Notes: generated by a model not told the origin, from the letters alone. A DNA stretch of 64,000 nt from Chromobacterium alkanivorans (GCF_016937655.1 NZ_JAFHKL010000004.1:124001-188000), one strand, 5' to 3'; numbered from the stretch's first letter, positions 45,245 to 55,067 are shown. Numbers and translations: made by a program.

Positions 45245-45742
45245 TTAAGCGGCTTCGGCTTGCTTCTTGTCGGACAGGGCGGCCAGCGCGCGGGCGAAGC
45301 CAGCGACCGGAGCCTGCATAACGTAGAGAAGCTTGGACAGCAGTTCTTCGCGGCTCGGGATGGACGCGAGCTCAGCAACCTGAGCGGCGTTCAGCACCTG
45401 GCCATCGTAGGAACCTGCCTTGACGATGATTTTGTCGTCAGCCTTGGCATATTGATGCAGCACCTTGGCAGCAGCTACCGGGTCGGTGGAAACAGCGTAA
45501 ACCAGCGGGCCGACCATTTGGTCAGCCAGACCGGCAAACGGAGTGCCTTCCACAGCACGGCGAACCAGCGTGTTCTTCAGAACGCGCAGGTATACGCCAT
45601 TCTCACGCGCCTGAGCGCGGAGTTTGGTCATGCTGCTTACCTCGATGCCCCGATATTCAGCGATAACGAGGGTCTGAGCGCCTGCCAGCGTGGCAGATAC
45701 TTCAGCTACGACCGCCTTTTTATCTTCGATATTGAGACTCAA
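45245..45742 (-). CDS. rplJ: 50S ribosomal protein L10 (TTG start)
   Basis: 165 residues, [20 protein letters not shown], with [20 protein letters not shown]. The start codon is TTG (45740-45742) behind the strong ribosome-binding site GGAGG; no ATG lies upstream in frame, and later ones would remove the conserved N-terminus. L10 with L7/L12 normally represses its own translation through the leader RNA. Here that leader is separated from rplJ by a tRNA gene. A 9-bp hairpin GAAGCGAAA/TTTCGCTTC lies about 45 nt upstream. Confidence 0.96.
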   Translation of the reverse strand: MSLNIEDKKAVVAEVSATLAGAQTLVIAEYRGIEVSSMTKLRAQARENGVYLRVLKNTLVRRAVEGTPFAGLADQMVGPLVYAVSTDPVAAAKVLHQYAKADDKIIVKAGSYDGQVLNAAQVAELASIPSREELLSKLLYVMQAPVAGFARALAALSDKKQAEAA

Positions 45743-45828
45743 GGTCTACCTCCTAGACTGAAATGAAGCGAAAGGATTTTCGCTTCGCTTTGCAGCGGCG
45801 ACCTACATCAGGAGACATCATAAAGAAC

Positions 45829-45903
<75 letters not shown>

Positions 45904-45906
45904 TTG

Positions 45907-46041
45907 AACTTTGTTCAGAAGCCTGTTTCGGGTACACCATCTGCGTAGGGTGCGGACTTCCTTACCGGCAAATCTGCGATTAAGCCTTGCGGCGCCTACG
46001 GTCTTTGACAACCTGGCAAGCGAACTTGCCAGCCCAAAGCC
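45907..46041 (-). promoter_or_regulatory. L10 leader (autoregulatory mRNA element)
   Basis: The minus strand carries the conserved L10-leader elements: CGTAGGCGCCGCAAGGCTTA (around 45981-46000) and CCTACGCAGATGGTG (45935-45949). The arms CGTAGG (45995-46000) and CCTACG (45944-45949) pair. A UUCG-capped 8-bp hairpin CTGGCAAG/CTTGCCAG (46013-46032) forms the upstream side. In known cases L10(L12)4 binds this RNA to repress rplJ-rplL. Assignment rests on recalled family consensus. Confidence 0.8.
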
Positions 46042-46043
46042 TT

Positions 46044-46067
46044 GGCGAGGCGGCGAACCGCCCCGCC
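46044..46067 (-). other. UUCG-capped 10-bp hairpin after rplA
   Basis: Minus strand GGCGGGGCGG/CCGCCTCGCC (one G-U pair) around a UUCG loop, 16 bp past the rplA stop. There is no U-tract. It may be a 3'-end stabiliser of the rplKA message or a processing site upstream of the L10 leader. Confidence 0.5.
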
Positions 46068-46082
46068 AAACTCAAACAGCGA

Positions 46083-46778
46083 TTAAGCGCTGATCGAGTT
46101 GGTATCTACACGAGCGCCGACACCCATGGTGCTGGATACGGCGATCTTTTTCAGATACACGCCCTTGGAAGCTGCCGGCTTGGCTTTCACCAGGGCATCA
46201 ACCAGAGCGGAGAAGTTTTCACGCAGGGCTTCGGCTTCGAAAGAAGCGCGGCCGATGGTGGCGTGAACGATACCGGCCTTGTCGGTACGGTACTGAACCT
46301 GACCGGCCTTGGCGTTTTTCACGGCCTCGGCTACGTTCGGGGTCACGGTACCCACCTTCGGGTTCGGCATCAGGCCACGCGGACCCAGGATCTGACCCAG
46401 CTGACCCACAACGCGCATCGCGTCCGGGGAGGCGATCACGATGTCGAAGTCCAGGTTGCCGGCCTTAACCTGCTCGGCCAGGTCGTCGAAACCAACGACT
46501 TCGGCGCCAGCGGCTTTAGCGGCTTCAGCGTTCGCGCCTTGAGCGAACACGGCAACGCGTACGGACTTGCCGGTACCGCGCGGCAGAACCACGGAACCAC
46601 GGACCACTTGGTCGGATTTGCGCGGATCCACGCCCAGATTCACGGCCACGTCGATGGACTCATCGAATTTGGCGGTGGCGGCGGCTTTCACCAGGGAAAT
46701 AGCTTCGTCGATGGCGTACAGCTTGTTGCGATCAACGCCAGCCTTCAGAGCTTGCAAGCGCTTGGAAACCTTAGCCAT
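46083..46778 (-). CDS. rplA: 50S ribosomal protein L1
   Basis: 231 residues, [20 protein letters not shown], with the L1 signature [20 protein letters not shown] then [14 protein letters not shown]1 forms the mobile stalk near the E site and in E. coli represses rplKA by binding the rplK leader. Its start is 1 bp after the rplK stop. Confidence 0.98.
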   Translation of the reverse strand: MAKVSKRLQALKAGVDRNKLYAIDEAISLVKAAATAKFDESIDVAVNLGVDPRKSDQVVRGSVVLPRGTGKSVRVAVFAQGANAEAAKAAGAEVVGFDDLAEQVKAGNLDFDIVIASPDAMRVVGQLGQILGPRGLMPNPKVGTVTPNVAEAVKNAKAGQVQYRTDKAGIVHATIGRASFEAEALRENFSALVDALVKAKPAASKGVYLKKIAVSSTMGVGARVDTNSISA

Positions 46779-47210
46779 TTACACGCCCTCCACTTCCAGA
46801 CCCATCGAACGGGCGGAGCCGGCGATGGTGCGAACAGCGGCGTCCAGATCGGCAGCGGTCAGGTCCGGCTGCTTGGTCTTGGCGATTTCTTCCAGCTGAG
46901 CGCGAGTCACTTTACCCACCTTGTCGGTATTGGCTTTAGCCGAACCGGACTTGATGCCAGCAGCCTTCTTCAGAAGGATGGTGGCCGGGGGGGTCTTCAT
47001 CACGAAGGTGAAGGACTTGTCCGCGAAGGCGGTAATCACTACGGGAATCGGCAGACCCGGCTCAACGCCTTGGGTCGCGGCGTTGAACGCCTTGCAGAAT
47101 TCCATGATGTTCAAACCACGCTGACCCAGGGCCGGACCGATCGGCGGCGACGGGTTGGCTTTGCCAGCGGGCACTTGCAGCTTGATATAGCCGACAATTT
47201 TCTTTGCCAC
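46779..47210 (-). CDS. rplK: 50S ribosomal protein L11
   Basis: 143 residues, [20 protein letters not shown], with [21 protein letters not shown]11 binds the GTPase-associated centre and is needed for RelA activation. Thiostrepton-contact prolines in the N-terminal domain are intact. It has its own promoter at 47272-47300. Confidence 0.98.
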   Translation of the reverse strand: MAKKIVGYIKLQVPAGKANPSPPIGPALGQRGLNIMEFCKAFNAATQGVEPGLPIPVVITAFADKSFTFVMKTPPATILLKKAAGIKSGSAKANTDKVGKVTRAQLEEIAKTKQPDLTAADLDAAVRTIAGSARSMGLEVEGV

Positions 47211-47271
47211 GATTAAACTCCTAGTTTGGGTATAGCGCGAGCGTCAACTCGCTTCCCGACGAAAGCGCAAC

Positions 47272-47300
47272 AGTATACACGCTTAAAAAAAGCTTGCCAA
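47272..47300 (-). promoter_or_regulatory. Sigma-70 promoter of rplKA
   Basis: Minus strand TTGGCA (47295-47300), a 17-bp spacer including a run of seven T, and TATACT (47272-47277). It lies 10 bp after the nusG stop. The ~55-nt leader contains a small stem GCGAG/CTCGC, a possible L1 target. Confidence 0.8.
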
Positions 47301-47309
47301 GAGGCAGAC

Positions 47310-47843
47310 TTACAACTTCTCAACCTGACTGAATTCGAGCTCAACCGGGGTGTCGCGACCGAAAATCTGCACCGACACGCGCAGCTTGTTGCGCTCGTAG
47401 TTCACTTCGTCGACGGAACCATTGAAATCGTTGAACGGGCCGTCGATGACGCGCACCTTCTCACCCACTTCGAACAGAACCTTCGGCTTCGGCTTTTCCA
47501 CGCCCTCTTGCATCTGCTGCATGATGGCCTCGACTTCCTTCTTGGAAATCGGCGCCGGGCGGTTGGCGGTGCCGCCAACGAAGCCGGTCACTTTCGGCGT
47601 GCTCTTGACCAGGTGCCAGGTGTCGTCGGTCATTTCCATCTCGACCAACACATAGCCCGGGAAAAACTTGCGCTCGGTAATGGAGCGACGGCCATTCTTG
47701 ACGTCGACCACCTCTTCTACCGGCACCAGGATTTGACCAAACTGATCGGCGACATGAGAACGCTCGATGCGCTCGCGCAACGCCTTTTGCACGCTTTTTT
47801 CAAAACCGGAATAAGCGTGAACCACATACCAGCGCATTGCCAT
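47310..47843 (-). CDS. nusG: NusG transcription elongation factor
   Basis: 177 residues. N-terminal NGN domain ([33 protein letters not shown]) and C-terminal KOW domain ([20 protein letters not shown]). It links RNA polymerase to Rho or to S10. Start ATG 47843 overlaps the secE stop region with GAGGT 5 nt upstream. Confidence 0.98.
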   Translation of the reverse strand: MAMRWYVVHAYSGFEKSVQKALRERIERSHVADQFGQILVPVEEVVDVKNGRRSITERKFFPGYVLVEMEMTDDTWHLVKSTPKVTGFVGGTANRPAPISKKEVEAIMQQMQEGVEKPKPKVLFEVGEKVRVIDGPFNDFNGSVDEVNYERNKLRVSVQIFGRDTPVELEFSQVEKL

Positions 47844-48199
47844 TATTTACCTCGACCGAGAATCACATCATAAAACAGCCAGGACAGACTGGAGTCCACC
47901 AACCACATGAACAAGGCCAGCACCAGCACGAAAACAAACACCATGCCGGTCATCTGCATCGCCTCTTTGCGAGTCGGCCACACCACCTTGCGCGCCTCGA
48001 CCAGAGACTCGTTGGCGTAAGTGACGAAACTCTTGCCCGGCTGCGACAACCAAACCGCCCCAGCCGCCAGAATCACGCCGGCCGCAAACGAAAGCGCGCG
48101 CAAAATACCCTGGTCCGCCGGAATCATGTAAAAGCCGACGATACCGGCCGCCACCAGCAAACCGGCCAGCGCCAGTTTGATTTTATCTTGCATTTCCAT
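47843..48199 (-). CDS. secE: SecE, preprotein translocase subunit
   Basis: 118 residues from ATG 48199 ([15 protein letters not shown]); a longer frame to 48247 begins inside the tRNA-Trp flank. Two N-terminal membrane segments ([35 protein letters not shown]), the conserved amphipathic [11 protein letters not shown], and the essential third segment are seen. This three-span form resembles E. coli SecE. Confidence 0.96.
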   Translation of the reverse strand: MEMQDKIKLALAGLLVAAGIVGFYMIPADQGILRALSFAAGVILAAGAVWLSQPGKSFVTYANESLVEARKVVWPTRKEAMQMTGMVFVFVLVLALFMWLVDSSLSWLFYDVILGRGK

Positions 48200-48267
48200 G
48201 TCGATATCTTCTCTTGCGCGTATGCGACAAAAGACCAACCGGCGCACAAGCGCCGGCTGGTCTTAAT

Positions 48268-48343
48268 TGGCAGGCCAGGAGGGTCTCGAACCCCCAACCC
48301 TCGGTTTTGGAGACCGATACTCTACCAATTGAGCTACTGGCCT
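48268..48343 (-). tRNA. tRNA-Trp(CCA)
   Basis: 76 nt with CCA encoded. Acceptor AGGCCAG/CTGGCCT, anticodon arm TCGGT-CTCCAAA-ACCGA (anticodon CCA), T arm GGGGG-TTCGAGA-CCCTC (first pair G-C, one G-U). It lies between tufB and secE, the same position as E. coli trpT. Confidence 0.97.
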
Positions 48344-48353
48344 TTAAACCTGA

Positions 48354-49544
48354 TTAAGCGATGATCTTAGCTACCACACCGGCGCCGACGGTACGACCGC
48401 CTTCGCGGATGGCGAAACGCAGACCATCTTCCATGGCGATCGGAGCGATCAGCTCAACAGTGATCTCCACGTTGTCGCCCGGCATTACCATTTCCACGCC
48501 TTCCGCCAGAGTAACGGCACCCGTTACGTCGGTGGTACGGAAGTAGAACTGCGGACGGTAGTTAGCGAAGAACGGGGTGTGACGGCCACCTTCGTCTTTG
48601 CTCAGTACGTACACCGAAGCCTGGAACTTGGTGTGCGGGGTGATGGAACCCGGCTTGGCCAGAACCTGGCCACGCTCAACGTCTTCACGCTTGGTGCCGC
48701 GCAGCAGCACGCCCACGTTGTCGCCCGCTTGACCTTGGTCCAGCAGCTTGCGGAACATTTCCACGCCGGTGCAAGTGGTCTTCGCGGTAGCCTTCAGGCC
48801 CACGATTTCCAGTTCTTCGCCGACTTTAACAATGCCGCGCTCTACGCGACCGGTTACCACGGTGCCGCGGCCGGAGATCGAGAACACGTCTTCGATCGGC
48901 AGCAGGAACGGCTTGTCGATGGCGCGTTCCGGAGTCGGGATGTAGGAATCCAGAGCGGCAGCCAGCTTGAAGATGGCCGGTTCGCCGTATTCGGACTGGT
49001 CGCCTTCCAGCGCCAGACGAGCAGAGCCGATCACCACCGGGGTGTCGTCGCCCGGGAAGTCGTAGGAAGACAGCAGATCGCGAACTTCCATTTCAACCAG
49101 TTCCAGCAGTTCAGCGTCGTCCACCAGGTCGGCCTTGTTCAGGAACACGATGATGTACGGAACGCCAACCTGACGGGACAGCAGGATGTGTTCGCGAGTT
49201 TGCGGCATCGGACCGTCAGCGGCCGAGCACACCAGGATAGCGCCGTCCATCTGGGCAGCACCGGTAATCATGTTCTTAACGTAGTCGGCGTGACCCGGGC
49301 AGTCTACGTGAGCGTAGTGACGGGACTCGGTTTCGTATTCTACGTGAGCGGTATTAATGGTAATACCGCGAGCCTTTTCTTCCGGCGCGCTGTCGATCTG
49401 GGAGTAGTCTTTGGCTTCGCCACCGAACTTCTTCGACAGAATAGTGGTGATAGCAGCGGTCAGAGTGGTTTTACCATGGTCCACGTGACCGATGGTGCCG
49501 ACGTTTACGTGCGGTTTAGTCCGCTCGAACTTTTCCTTAGCCAT
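48354..49544 (-). CDS. tufB: Elongation factor Tu (copy 2)
   Basis: 396 residues, identical to the other EF-Tu except Ser300 ([16 protein letters not shown]) in place of Thr. G motifs [17 protein letters not shown] and NKADLVDD are intact. It is the tRNA-linked copy, 40 bp after tRNA-Thr and 10 bp before tRNA-Trp. The near-identity of the two copies, 16.6 kb apart in direct orientation, points to gene conversion. Confidence 0.98.
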   Translation of the reverse strand: MAKEKFERTKPHVNVGTIGHVDHGKTTLTAAITTILSKKFGGEAKDYSQIDSAPEEKARGITINTAHVEYETESRHYAHVDCPGHADYVKNMITGAAQMDGAILVCSAADGPMPQTREHILLSRQVGVPYIIVFLNKADLVDDAELLELVEMEVRDLLSSYDFPGDDTPVVIGSARLALEGDQSEYGEPAIFKLAAALDSYIPTPERAIDKPFLLPIEDVFSISGRGTVVTGRVERGIVKVGEELEIVGLKATAKTTCTGVEMFRKLLDQGQAGDNVGVLLRGTKREDVERGQVLAKPGSITPHTKFQASVYVLSKDEGGRHTPFFANYRPQFYFRTTDVTGAVTLAEGVEMVMPGDNVEITVELIAPIAMEDGLRFAIREGGRTVGAGVVAKIIA

Positions 49545-49584
49545 GGCAAAATTTCCTGGATACGAAACAACACAAAGTAAATGG

Positions 49585-49659
<75 letters not shown>

Positions 49660-49681
49660 CCTTCAAAACAGGCTACACGCT

Positions 49682-49755
49682 TGGAGCGGGTGAAGGGAAT
49701 CGAACCCTCGTCGTAAGCTTGGAAGGCTTCTGCTCTACCATTGAGCTACACCCGC
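49682..49755 (-). tRNA. tRNA-Gly(TCC)
   Basis: 74 nt with CCA encoded. Acceptor GCGGGTG/CACCCGC, anticodon loop CTTCCAA (anticodon TCC), T loop TTCGATT. The first anticodon-stem pair is a G-A mismatch. Position corresponds to E. coli glyT. Confidence 0.95.
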
Positions 49756-49808
49756 CTGCAACAACAACCTCGAGCGACTTTCATCGCACACGCCAAGACG
49801 CTAAATTC

Positions 49809-49893
49809 TGGTGGAGGGAGAAGGATTCGAACCTTCGAAGGCAGAGCCGTCAGATTTACAGTCTGATCCCTTTGACCGCTCGGGAATCCCTCC
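49809..49893 (-). tRNA. tRNA-Tyr(GTA)
   Basis: 85 nt class II tRNA with CCA encoded. Acceptor GGAGGGA/TCCCTCC, anticodon arm TCAGA-CTGTAAA-TCTGA (anticodon GTA), a long variable arm, and T arm with TTCGAAT. First gene of the tRNA-tufB operon; E. coli has an extra tRNA-Thr(UGT) ahead of it, which is absent here. Confidence 0.96.
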
Positions 49894-49907
49894 TGAAAGA
49901 GACCCGA

Positions 49908-49936
49908 ATATTATAGATAGCCCCGATGGCCGTCAA
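49908..49936 (-). promoter_or_regulatory. Promoter of the tRNA-tufB operon
   Basis: Minus strand TTGACG (49931-49936). The -10 is either TAATAT at 17 bp spacing (49908-49913) or TATAAT at 15 bp (49910-49915). A GC-rich CGGGTC follows, as in stringently controlled stable-RNA promoters. The tRNA-Tyr starts about 10-15 nt downstream of the -10. Confidence 0.72.
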
Positions 49937-49976
49937 CCGGTTTTTGCATTTTTTTCTAATTATTTTGCCTACCAAA

Positions 49977-50005
49977 GCAAAGCGCCCCGGCAAGCCCGGG
50001 GCGCT
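49977..50005 (-). terminator. Intrinsic terminator after the ferredoxin gene
   Basis: Minus strand perfect 10-bp stem AGCGCCCCGG/CCGGGGCGCT (49981-50005), loop GCTTG, followed by TTTGCTTTGG. It is 27 bp past the ferredoxin stop and upstream of the tRNA promoter. Confidence 0.85.
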
Positions 50006-50031
50006 TCCAATAAATTCAAAAGCTTAGCGCG

Positions 50032-50342
<311 letters not shown>

Positions 50343-50387
50343 GTTCGCCCCGTTATATATTTATGAGACTGCCTGCAGGCAAACCGC

Positions 50388-50945
50388 TCAGGCCGGCTCC
50401 GCCGCCCGGCGCAGCAGACCGTAGTGCACTTGGCCGGCCTTGGCGCGCTTCAGCACCTCCCAACCCGGCAGCTCCTCGGGCCAACGGCGGCTCTCGATAT
50501 ACGCCAGGCCGTCTTCGCTCATCACCGGAGCCAGCAAGGGCAATACCTGAGCCAGCAGATCGGAGTCAAACGGCGGGTCGACGAAGACGACGTCGAAACG
50601 CTCGCGGCAGGCCTTCAGATAGGCCAGGGCCTCGAACTGCGCCACATCGATGGCCGCGGCGGACAACAATTGCCGGTTGGCCTTCAAGGACTCGGCCGCC
50701 GCGCGGGACTTCTCCACCATCACCACGCGCCGCGCTTCGCGCGAAGCCGCTTCGAAGCCCAAAGCCCCGCTGCCGGCAAACAGGTCCAGGCAGGACTTGC
50801 CGTACAGTTGCTGGCCCAACCAGTTGAACAAGGTTTCCCGCACACGGTCCGGCGTTGGCCGCAAACCCTGAGCGTCGGGAAACGGCAAAAGCCGGCGTCG
50901 ATACTCGCCACCGATGATTCTGACCGTGTTACGCGACTGACTCAT
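50388..50945 (-). CDS. rsmD: RsmD, 16S rRNA (guanine-966-N2)-methyltransferase
   Basis: 185 residues from ATG 50945 (MSQSRNTVRIIGGEYRRR); a longer frame to 51041 is not family sequence. The SAM motif I is CLDLFAGSGALGFEAASR, and the catalytic motif is FVDPPF. It methylates G966 of 16S rRNA at the P site. Divergent from ftsY, a pairing conserved in many proteobacteria (E. coli rsmD-ftsYEX-rpoH). Confidence 0.95.
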   Translation of the reverse strand: MSQSRNTVRIIGGEYRRRLLPFPDAQGLRPTPDRVRETLFNWLGQQLYGKSCLDLFAGSGALGFEAASREARRVVMVEKSRAAAESLKANRQLLSAAAIDVAQFEALAYLKACRERFDVVFVDPPFDSDLLAQVLPLLAPVMSEDGLAYIESRRWPEELPGWEVLKRAKAGQVHYGLLRRAAEPA

Positions 50946-51181
50946 AATTCCAAGCTCAAAAAACAAGGGGCTGAGTGTAACCCGATACGGGCCGTCGCGC
51001 CTCATTGTCGCGCAAACCGGCCGCCATCTGTCGCTCCTCACGCCACAAGCAGCCGTCTATTCCTTATATATAGATTTCGGCGATGCCGCGGCGTCTGCCC
51101 CGCTACGCAGCAACAATTGGGTAAGCATCGCCATTTGAGGATACAATTTAGCCATTTATCGAATTCCGCCGGCCTTAACGC

Positions 51182-52321
51182 ATGTTTAGCTTCTTCAAAA
51201 GAAAAACCCAATCCGAGCCCACGCCGCCGGCAACCGTCCAGACGGAACCCGCGGCCGACGCCCAACCCGCCACGCTGCCCGCAACCGCCCCCCTCGCCGC
51301 CCAGCCTGAGACGCCGGCGTCCGCGCCGCAGCAAGCCGCCCCGGAACCGACGCCTGCCGTTACGGCGCCGTCAGCCGTCGCGCCGCTTGACCCCGCCCCC
51401 GCTTCGCTGAAGAAAATGAGCTGGGCCGAACGCCTGAAGGCCGGCTTGTCCAAAACCCGCGACAAGCTGGGCAAATCGCTGGCGGGGCTGTTCGGCGGCG
51501 GCAAGATCGACGAAGACTTGTACGAGGAGCTGGAAACCGTGCTGCTCACCGCCGACATGGGGGTGGACGCCACGCTGCACTTGCTTGGCGACGTGCGCGA
51601 GCGCGTTTCTCTGAAAGGTCTGAAGGACGCCTCGGAGCTGAAAGACGCGCTGAAAGAATCGCTCAGCGACCTGATCTCGCCGCTGGAGAAACCGCTGGAC
51701 GTCAGCGGCAAGAAGCCTTTCGTCATCATGATGGCCGGCGTCAACGGCGCCGGCAAGACCACCTCGATTGGCAAGCTGGCCAAGTACTACCAGAGCCAGG
51801 GCAAGAGCGTGCTGCTGGCCGCCGGCGACACCTTCCGCGCCGCCGCGCGCGAACAGCTGATGGCCTGGGGCGAGCGCAACAACGTCACCGTGATCGCGCA
51901 ACAAGGCGGCGACTCTGCCGCCGTCTGCTACGACGCGATCCAGGCCGCGGTCGCCCGCGGCATCGACATCGTGCTGGCCGACACCGCCGGCCGCCTGCCC
52001 ACTCAGCTGCACCTGATGGAAGAAATCAAGAAGGTAAAGCGGGTCATTCAGAAGGCCTTGCCGGACGCGCCGCATGAAATCATCCTGGTTCTGGACGCCA
52101 ACATCGGCCAGAACGCCATCAACCAGGTCAAGACCTTTGACGACGCCCTCGGCCTGACCGGGCTGATTCTGAGCAAGCTGGACGGCACGGCCAAGGGCGG
52201 AGTGATCGCCGCCATCGCCAAGCAACGCCCCGTTCCGCTGCGCTTTGTCGGCGTGGGCGAAAGCATAGACGACCTGCGGCCGTTCCAGGCCAAGGACTAC
52301 ATCGACGCGCTGTTCGACTGA
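51182..52321 (+). CDS. ftsY: FtsY, signal recognition particle receptor
   Basis: 379 residues. The N-terminal ~80 residues are a Pro/Ala/Thr-rich linker with a short FxxF-like start (MFSFFKRKT) that probably binds membrane. The NG domain follows: NxxGxGKT as [40 protein letters not shown] and the closing [12 protein letters not shown]. It docks Ffh-ribosome complexes at SecYEG. The A domain is less acidic than in E. coli. Divergent from rsmD with a 236-bp gap. Confidence 0.97.
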   Translation: MFSFFKRKTQSEPTPPATVQTEPAADAQPATLPATAPLAAQPETPASAPQQAAPEPTPAVTAPSAVAPLDPAPASLKKMSWAERLKAGLSKTRDKLGKSLAGLFGGGKIDEDLYEELETVLLTADMGVDATLHLLGDVRERVSLKGLKDASELKDALKESLSDLISPLEKPLDVSGKKPFVIMMAGVNGAGKTTSIGKLAKYYQSQGKSVLLAAGDTFRAAAREQLMAWGERNNVTVIAQQGGDSAAVCYDAIQAAVARGIDIVLADTAGRLPTQLHLMEEIKKVKRVIQKALPDAPHEIILVLDANIGQNAINQVKTFDDALGLTGLILSKLDGTAKGGVIAAIAKQRPVPLRFVGVGESIDDLRPFQAKDYIDALFD

Positions 52322-52381
52322 ACGCAGCAGCCATTGCAAGCTCTCACTCTTGCCGTCACCAGCTAACGCGGGAACAGAATA

Positions 52382-53035
52382 ATGATCCAGTTCGACCAGG
52401 TCACCAAGCGCTACCCAGGTGGCAATGAAGCCCTGAAAAACCTGTCTTTCAACATCGACACCGGCGAAATGGTCTTTCTCGCCGGCCATTCCGGCGCCGG
52501 CAAGTCCACCTTGCTCAAGCTGATCGCCGGCATTGAGCGCGCCACCGCCGGCGGCGTCGTGGTCAACGGCCAGAATCTGTCCAAGCTGCGCTCCAGCCAG
52601 ATTCCCTATGTGCGTCAGCACATCGGCCTGGTGTTCCAGGACCACAAGATCCTGTTCGACCGCAGCGTGTTCGACAATGTGATGCTGCCGCTGGACATCA
52701 TAGGCTTCGATCGCCGCGACGCCGCCAAACGCGTGCGCGCCGCGCTGGACAAGGTGGGCCTGCTCGGCAAGGAAAAGAGCATGCCGATCCGCCTGTCCGG
52801 CGGCGAACAGCAGCGCTTGTGCATCGCCCGAGCCGTGGTGCACCGCCCCAGCATCCTGCTTGCGGACGAACCCTCGGCCAACCTGGACCGCGCCTACGCG
52901 CTGGACATCATGGAATTGTTCAAATCCTTCCACCAGGTAGGCGTCACCGTGCTGATCTCCGCTCACGATGAAACCCTGATGGAAGACTACGGCCGCCGAA
53001 TCATTCGCCTGCGGGAAGGACAATTTGCCGCATGA
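52382..53035 (+). CDS. ftsE: FtsE, cell-division ABC ATPase
   Basis: 217 residues. Walker A GHSGAGKSTLLKLI, signature LSGGEQQRLCIARAV, Walker B ILLADEPSANLD, and the H-loop SAHDETLM. With FtsX it activates periplasmic peptidoglycan hydrolases at the septum. Its stop overlaps the ftsX start (ATGA), so the two are translationally coupled. Confidence 0.97.
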   Translation: MIQFDQVTKRYPGGNEALKNLSFNIDTGEMVFLAGHSGAGKSTLLKLIAGIERATAGGVVVNGQNLSKLRSSQIPYVRQHIGLVFQDHKILFDRSVFDNVMLPLDIIGFDRRDAAKRVRAALDKVGLLGKEKSMPIRLSGGEQQRLCIARAVVHRPSILLADEPSANLDRAYALDIMELFKSFHQVGVTVLISAHDETLMEDYGRRIIRLREGQFAA

Positions 53036-53940
53036 AACATTATCTCTATCTGAACTGGCAAAGCGCCAAACTGGCGCTGATCAAAATCCTGCGTCAGCCA
53101 TTCGGCAGCTTGCTGACCTTGCTGATGCTGTCGCTGGCGCTGGCCTTGCCGCTCTCGCTTTATCTAGCCGTCAGCAGCGTGCAGGACTGGGTGGGCCGGC
53201 TGAGCGCCACGCCGCAGGTCACCCTGTTCATGGAACAGTCGTCGGAAGAAGCGGACCTGGCCGCGGTCACCTCCACGCTGACCCGCCACCCCAAGGTCAA
53301 GAGCTACAGCTTCGTCAGCAAGAGCAAGGCGCTGGCCGACATGGAGAAGCGCAACGGCCTGCCCGGCCTGACCGATGGCCTGGACAGCAACCCGCTGCCG
53401 GACGCCTTCGTCGTCACGCCGAAGGCGCTGGAGCCGCGCGAACTGGAGATGCTGCAAAAAGAACTCTCCGGCCTGCCCATGGTGGAACAAGCGCAATTCG
53501 ACGCGGACTGGGCCAAACGCCTGTACGGCATGGTGGAAATGGGCAAGCACCTGACCTGGTTCTTGGCCATCGCCCTGGGCCTGGCGCTGGTGCTGGTGAC
53601 CAATAACGCGATCCGCATGCAGATCCTGGCGCGGCAGGACGAAATCGAAGTGTCCAAACTGATAGGCGCGCCGGACAGCTTCATCCGCCGCCCCTTCATG
53701 TACCACGCGATGTGGCAGGGCATCTTGGCCGGCCTGGCCGCCTGGGCGCTGACCGGTTGGCTGACCTCGGTCGCCAACCCCGCGATCCGCGAATTCGCCC
53801 AGTTGTACGGCGAGCGGGTGGAACTGCGCAATTTGAGCCCGATCGAGCTGGCCGTCGCCGTCGCCGTCTCCGCCCTGCTGGCGATGCTGGGCGCCCGCCT
53901 CGCCTCGGACCATCATCTGCGCAAGATAGAACCCAAATGA
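53032..53940 (+). CDS. ftsX: FtsX, cell-division ABC permease-like subunit
   Basis: 302 residues. Cytoplasmic N-terminus, first membrane segment (~22-45, LLTLLMLSLALALPLSLYLA), a periplasmic loop (~50-165), then three membrane segments. The conserved EIEVSKLIGAPDSFIRRPF loop is present. It transmits FtsE ATP hydrolysis to murein hydrolase activators. No terminator separates it from rpoH, but a separate rpoH promoter is likely. Confidence 0.96.
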   Translation: MKHYLYLNWQSAKLALIKILRQPFGSLLTLLMLSLALALPLSLYLAVSSVQDWVGRLSATPQVTLFMEQSSEEADLAAVTSTLTRHPKVKSYSFVSKSKALADMEKRNGLPGLTDGLDSNPLPDAFVVTPKALEPRELEMLQKELSGLPMVEQAQFDADWAKRLYGMVEMGKHLTWFLAIALGLALVLVTNNAIRMQILARQDEIEVSKLIGAPDSFIRRPFMYHAMWQGILAGLAAWALTGWLTSVANPAIREFAQLYGERVELRNLSPIELAVAVAVSALLAMLGARLASDHHLRKIEPK

Positions 53941-54045
53941 ATCGCGGCCGCTTCCCTATCCATGTAAGCGGCGCAACAACTGTTAATCAGAGCGAACGGC
54001 GTCGGCGCACCGGCTGCGCTACTATCGAGACGATAGAAAAAATCA

Positions 54046-54074
54046 TTGACGCTGGAACCTTTCATTGCTAGCAC
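54046..54074 (+). promoter_or_regulatory. Candidate rpoH promoter
   Basis: TTGACG (54046-54051), a 17-bp spacer and TAGCAC (54069-54074), preceded by TGC as in extended -10 promoters. The -10 overlaps the left arm of the CIRCE-like operator, so operator binding would block RNA polymerase. The -10 is weak (3/6). Confidence 0.45.
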
Positions 54075-54094
54075 TCTCCATATACGAGTGCTAA
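54068..54094 (+). promoter_or_regulatory. CIRCE operator (HrcA binding site) upstream of rpoH
   Basis: CTAGCACTC-N9-GAGTGCTAA, against the CIRCE consensus TTAGCACTC-N9-GAGTGCTAA: 17 of 18 arm positions match and the spacing is exact. It lies 32 bp upstream of the rpoH start codon and overlaps the predicted promoter -10. Confidence 0.85.
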
Positions 54095-54125
54095 CATATC
54101 ACTACCCAAGGAGGTAGTTATACAG

Positions 54126-54989
54126 ATGACCACAACATTTGCCTTGCCCGTCCCGTCCACCAGCGGCAGCCTGGAGCAATACATCCAAGCTGTTAACAGC
54201 GTGCCCATGCTGACGCCTGAGCAGGAAAACGAGCTTGCAACGCGCTTTCAGGAGCAAAACGACCTGGAAGCCGCGCGCCAGCTGGTGCTCTCGCACCTGC
54301 GCGTGGTGGTGTCGATTTCCCGCGGCTACTCCGGTTACGGTTTGCCGCAAGCCGACTTGATCCAAGAAGGCAATATCGGTCTGATGAAGGCCGTCAAACG
54401 CTTCGAGCCCGATCGCGGCGTGCGACTGTTCTCCTTTGCCGTGCACTGGATCAAGGCGGAGATTCACGAATTCATCCTGCGCAACTGGCGCTTGGTGCGC
54501 ATCGCCACCACCAAGCCTCAGCGCAAACTGTTCTTCAATCTGCGCAGCATGAAGAGCAGCTTCTCCGCGCTGTCGGAAAACGAAGCTCGCCAGATCGCGG
54601 CCGATCTGGGCGTCAAGCCGGAAGAAGTCCGCGAGATGGAAACCAGGATGAGCGGCCAGGACGTCGCCTTGCTGGCGGACGACAACGACGACGACGGCTA
54701 CGCGCCGATCGACTGGCTGGCCGACCATCACAATGAGCCGACCCGCGAGCTGGAACGTCGCGCCTTCGACCACCTGCAGACCGAAGGCCTGCAACATGCA
54801 TTGGCCGCGCTGGACCCGCGCAGCCGCCGCATCGTTGAAGCGCGCTGGCTGGCCGACGACAGCGGCTCCACCCTGCATGAGCTGGCCGCCGAATTCGGCG
54901 TCTCCGCCGAACGCATCCGCCAGATCGAGGCCAAGGCCCTGGGCAAGATGAAGGCAGCGCTGAGCCAGGGCGTGGTGATCGAAGGCTAA
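54126..54989 (+). CDS. rpoH: RpoH, heat-shock sigma factor sigma-32
   Basis: 287 residues. Region 2 contains DLIQEGNIGLMKAVKRFEPD and LFSFAVHWIKAEIHEFI. The RpoH box QRKLFFNLRSMK separates it from stationary-phase and housekeeping sigmas. Region 4 ends with GVSAERIRQIEAKALGKMK. AAGGAGGT lies 10 nt before the ATG. Position after ftsYEX is conserved. The CIRCE element suggests HrcA repression, in addition to any thermosensor or chaperone control. Confidence 0.97.
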   Translation: MTTTFALPVPSTSGSLEQYIQAVNSVPMLTPEQENELATRFQEQNDLEAARQLVLSHLRVVVSISRGYSGYGLPQADLIQEGNIGLMKAVKRFEPDRGVRLFSFAVHWIKAEIHEFILRNWRLVRIATTKPQRKLFFNLRSMKSSFSALSENEARQIAADLGVKPEEVREMETRMSGQDVALLADDNDDDGYAPIDWLADHHNEPTRELERRAFDHLQTEGLQHALAALDPRSRRIVEARWLADDSGSTLHELAAEFGVSAERIRQIEAKALGKMKAALSQGVVIEG

Positions 54990-55006
54990 ACCACTCCCCG
55001 CTCAAT

Positions 55007-55040
55007 AAAAAACCACAGGCTGGCCGCCTGTGGTTTTTTT
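55007..55040 (+). terminator. Bidirectional terminator between rpoH and the PglL-like gene
   Basis: Perfect 10-bp stem AACCACAGGC/GCCTGTGGTT (55011-55035), loop TGGCC, with six A on the left and seven T on the right. It closes rpoH (plus) and, 28 bp beyond its stop codon, the convergent ligase gene (minus). Confidence 0.93.
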
Positions 55041-55067
55041 ATACCCGGAAAATCCGAAGAGGATAGT

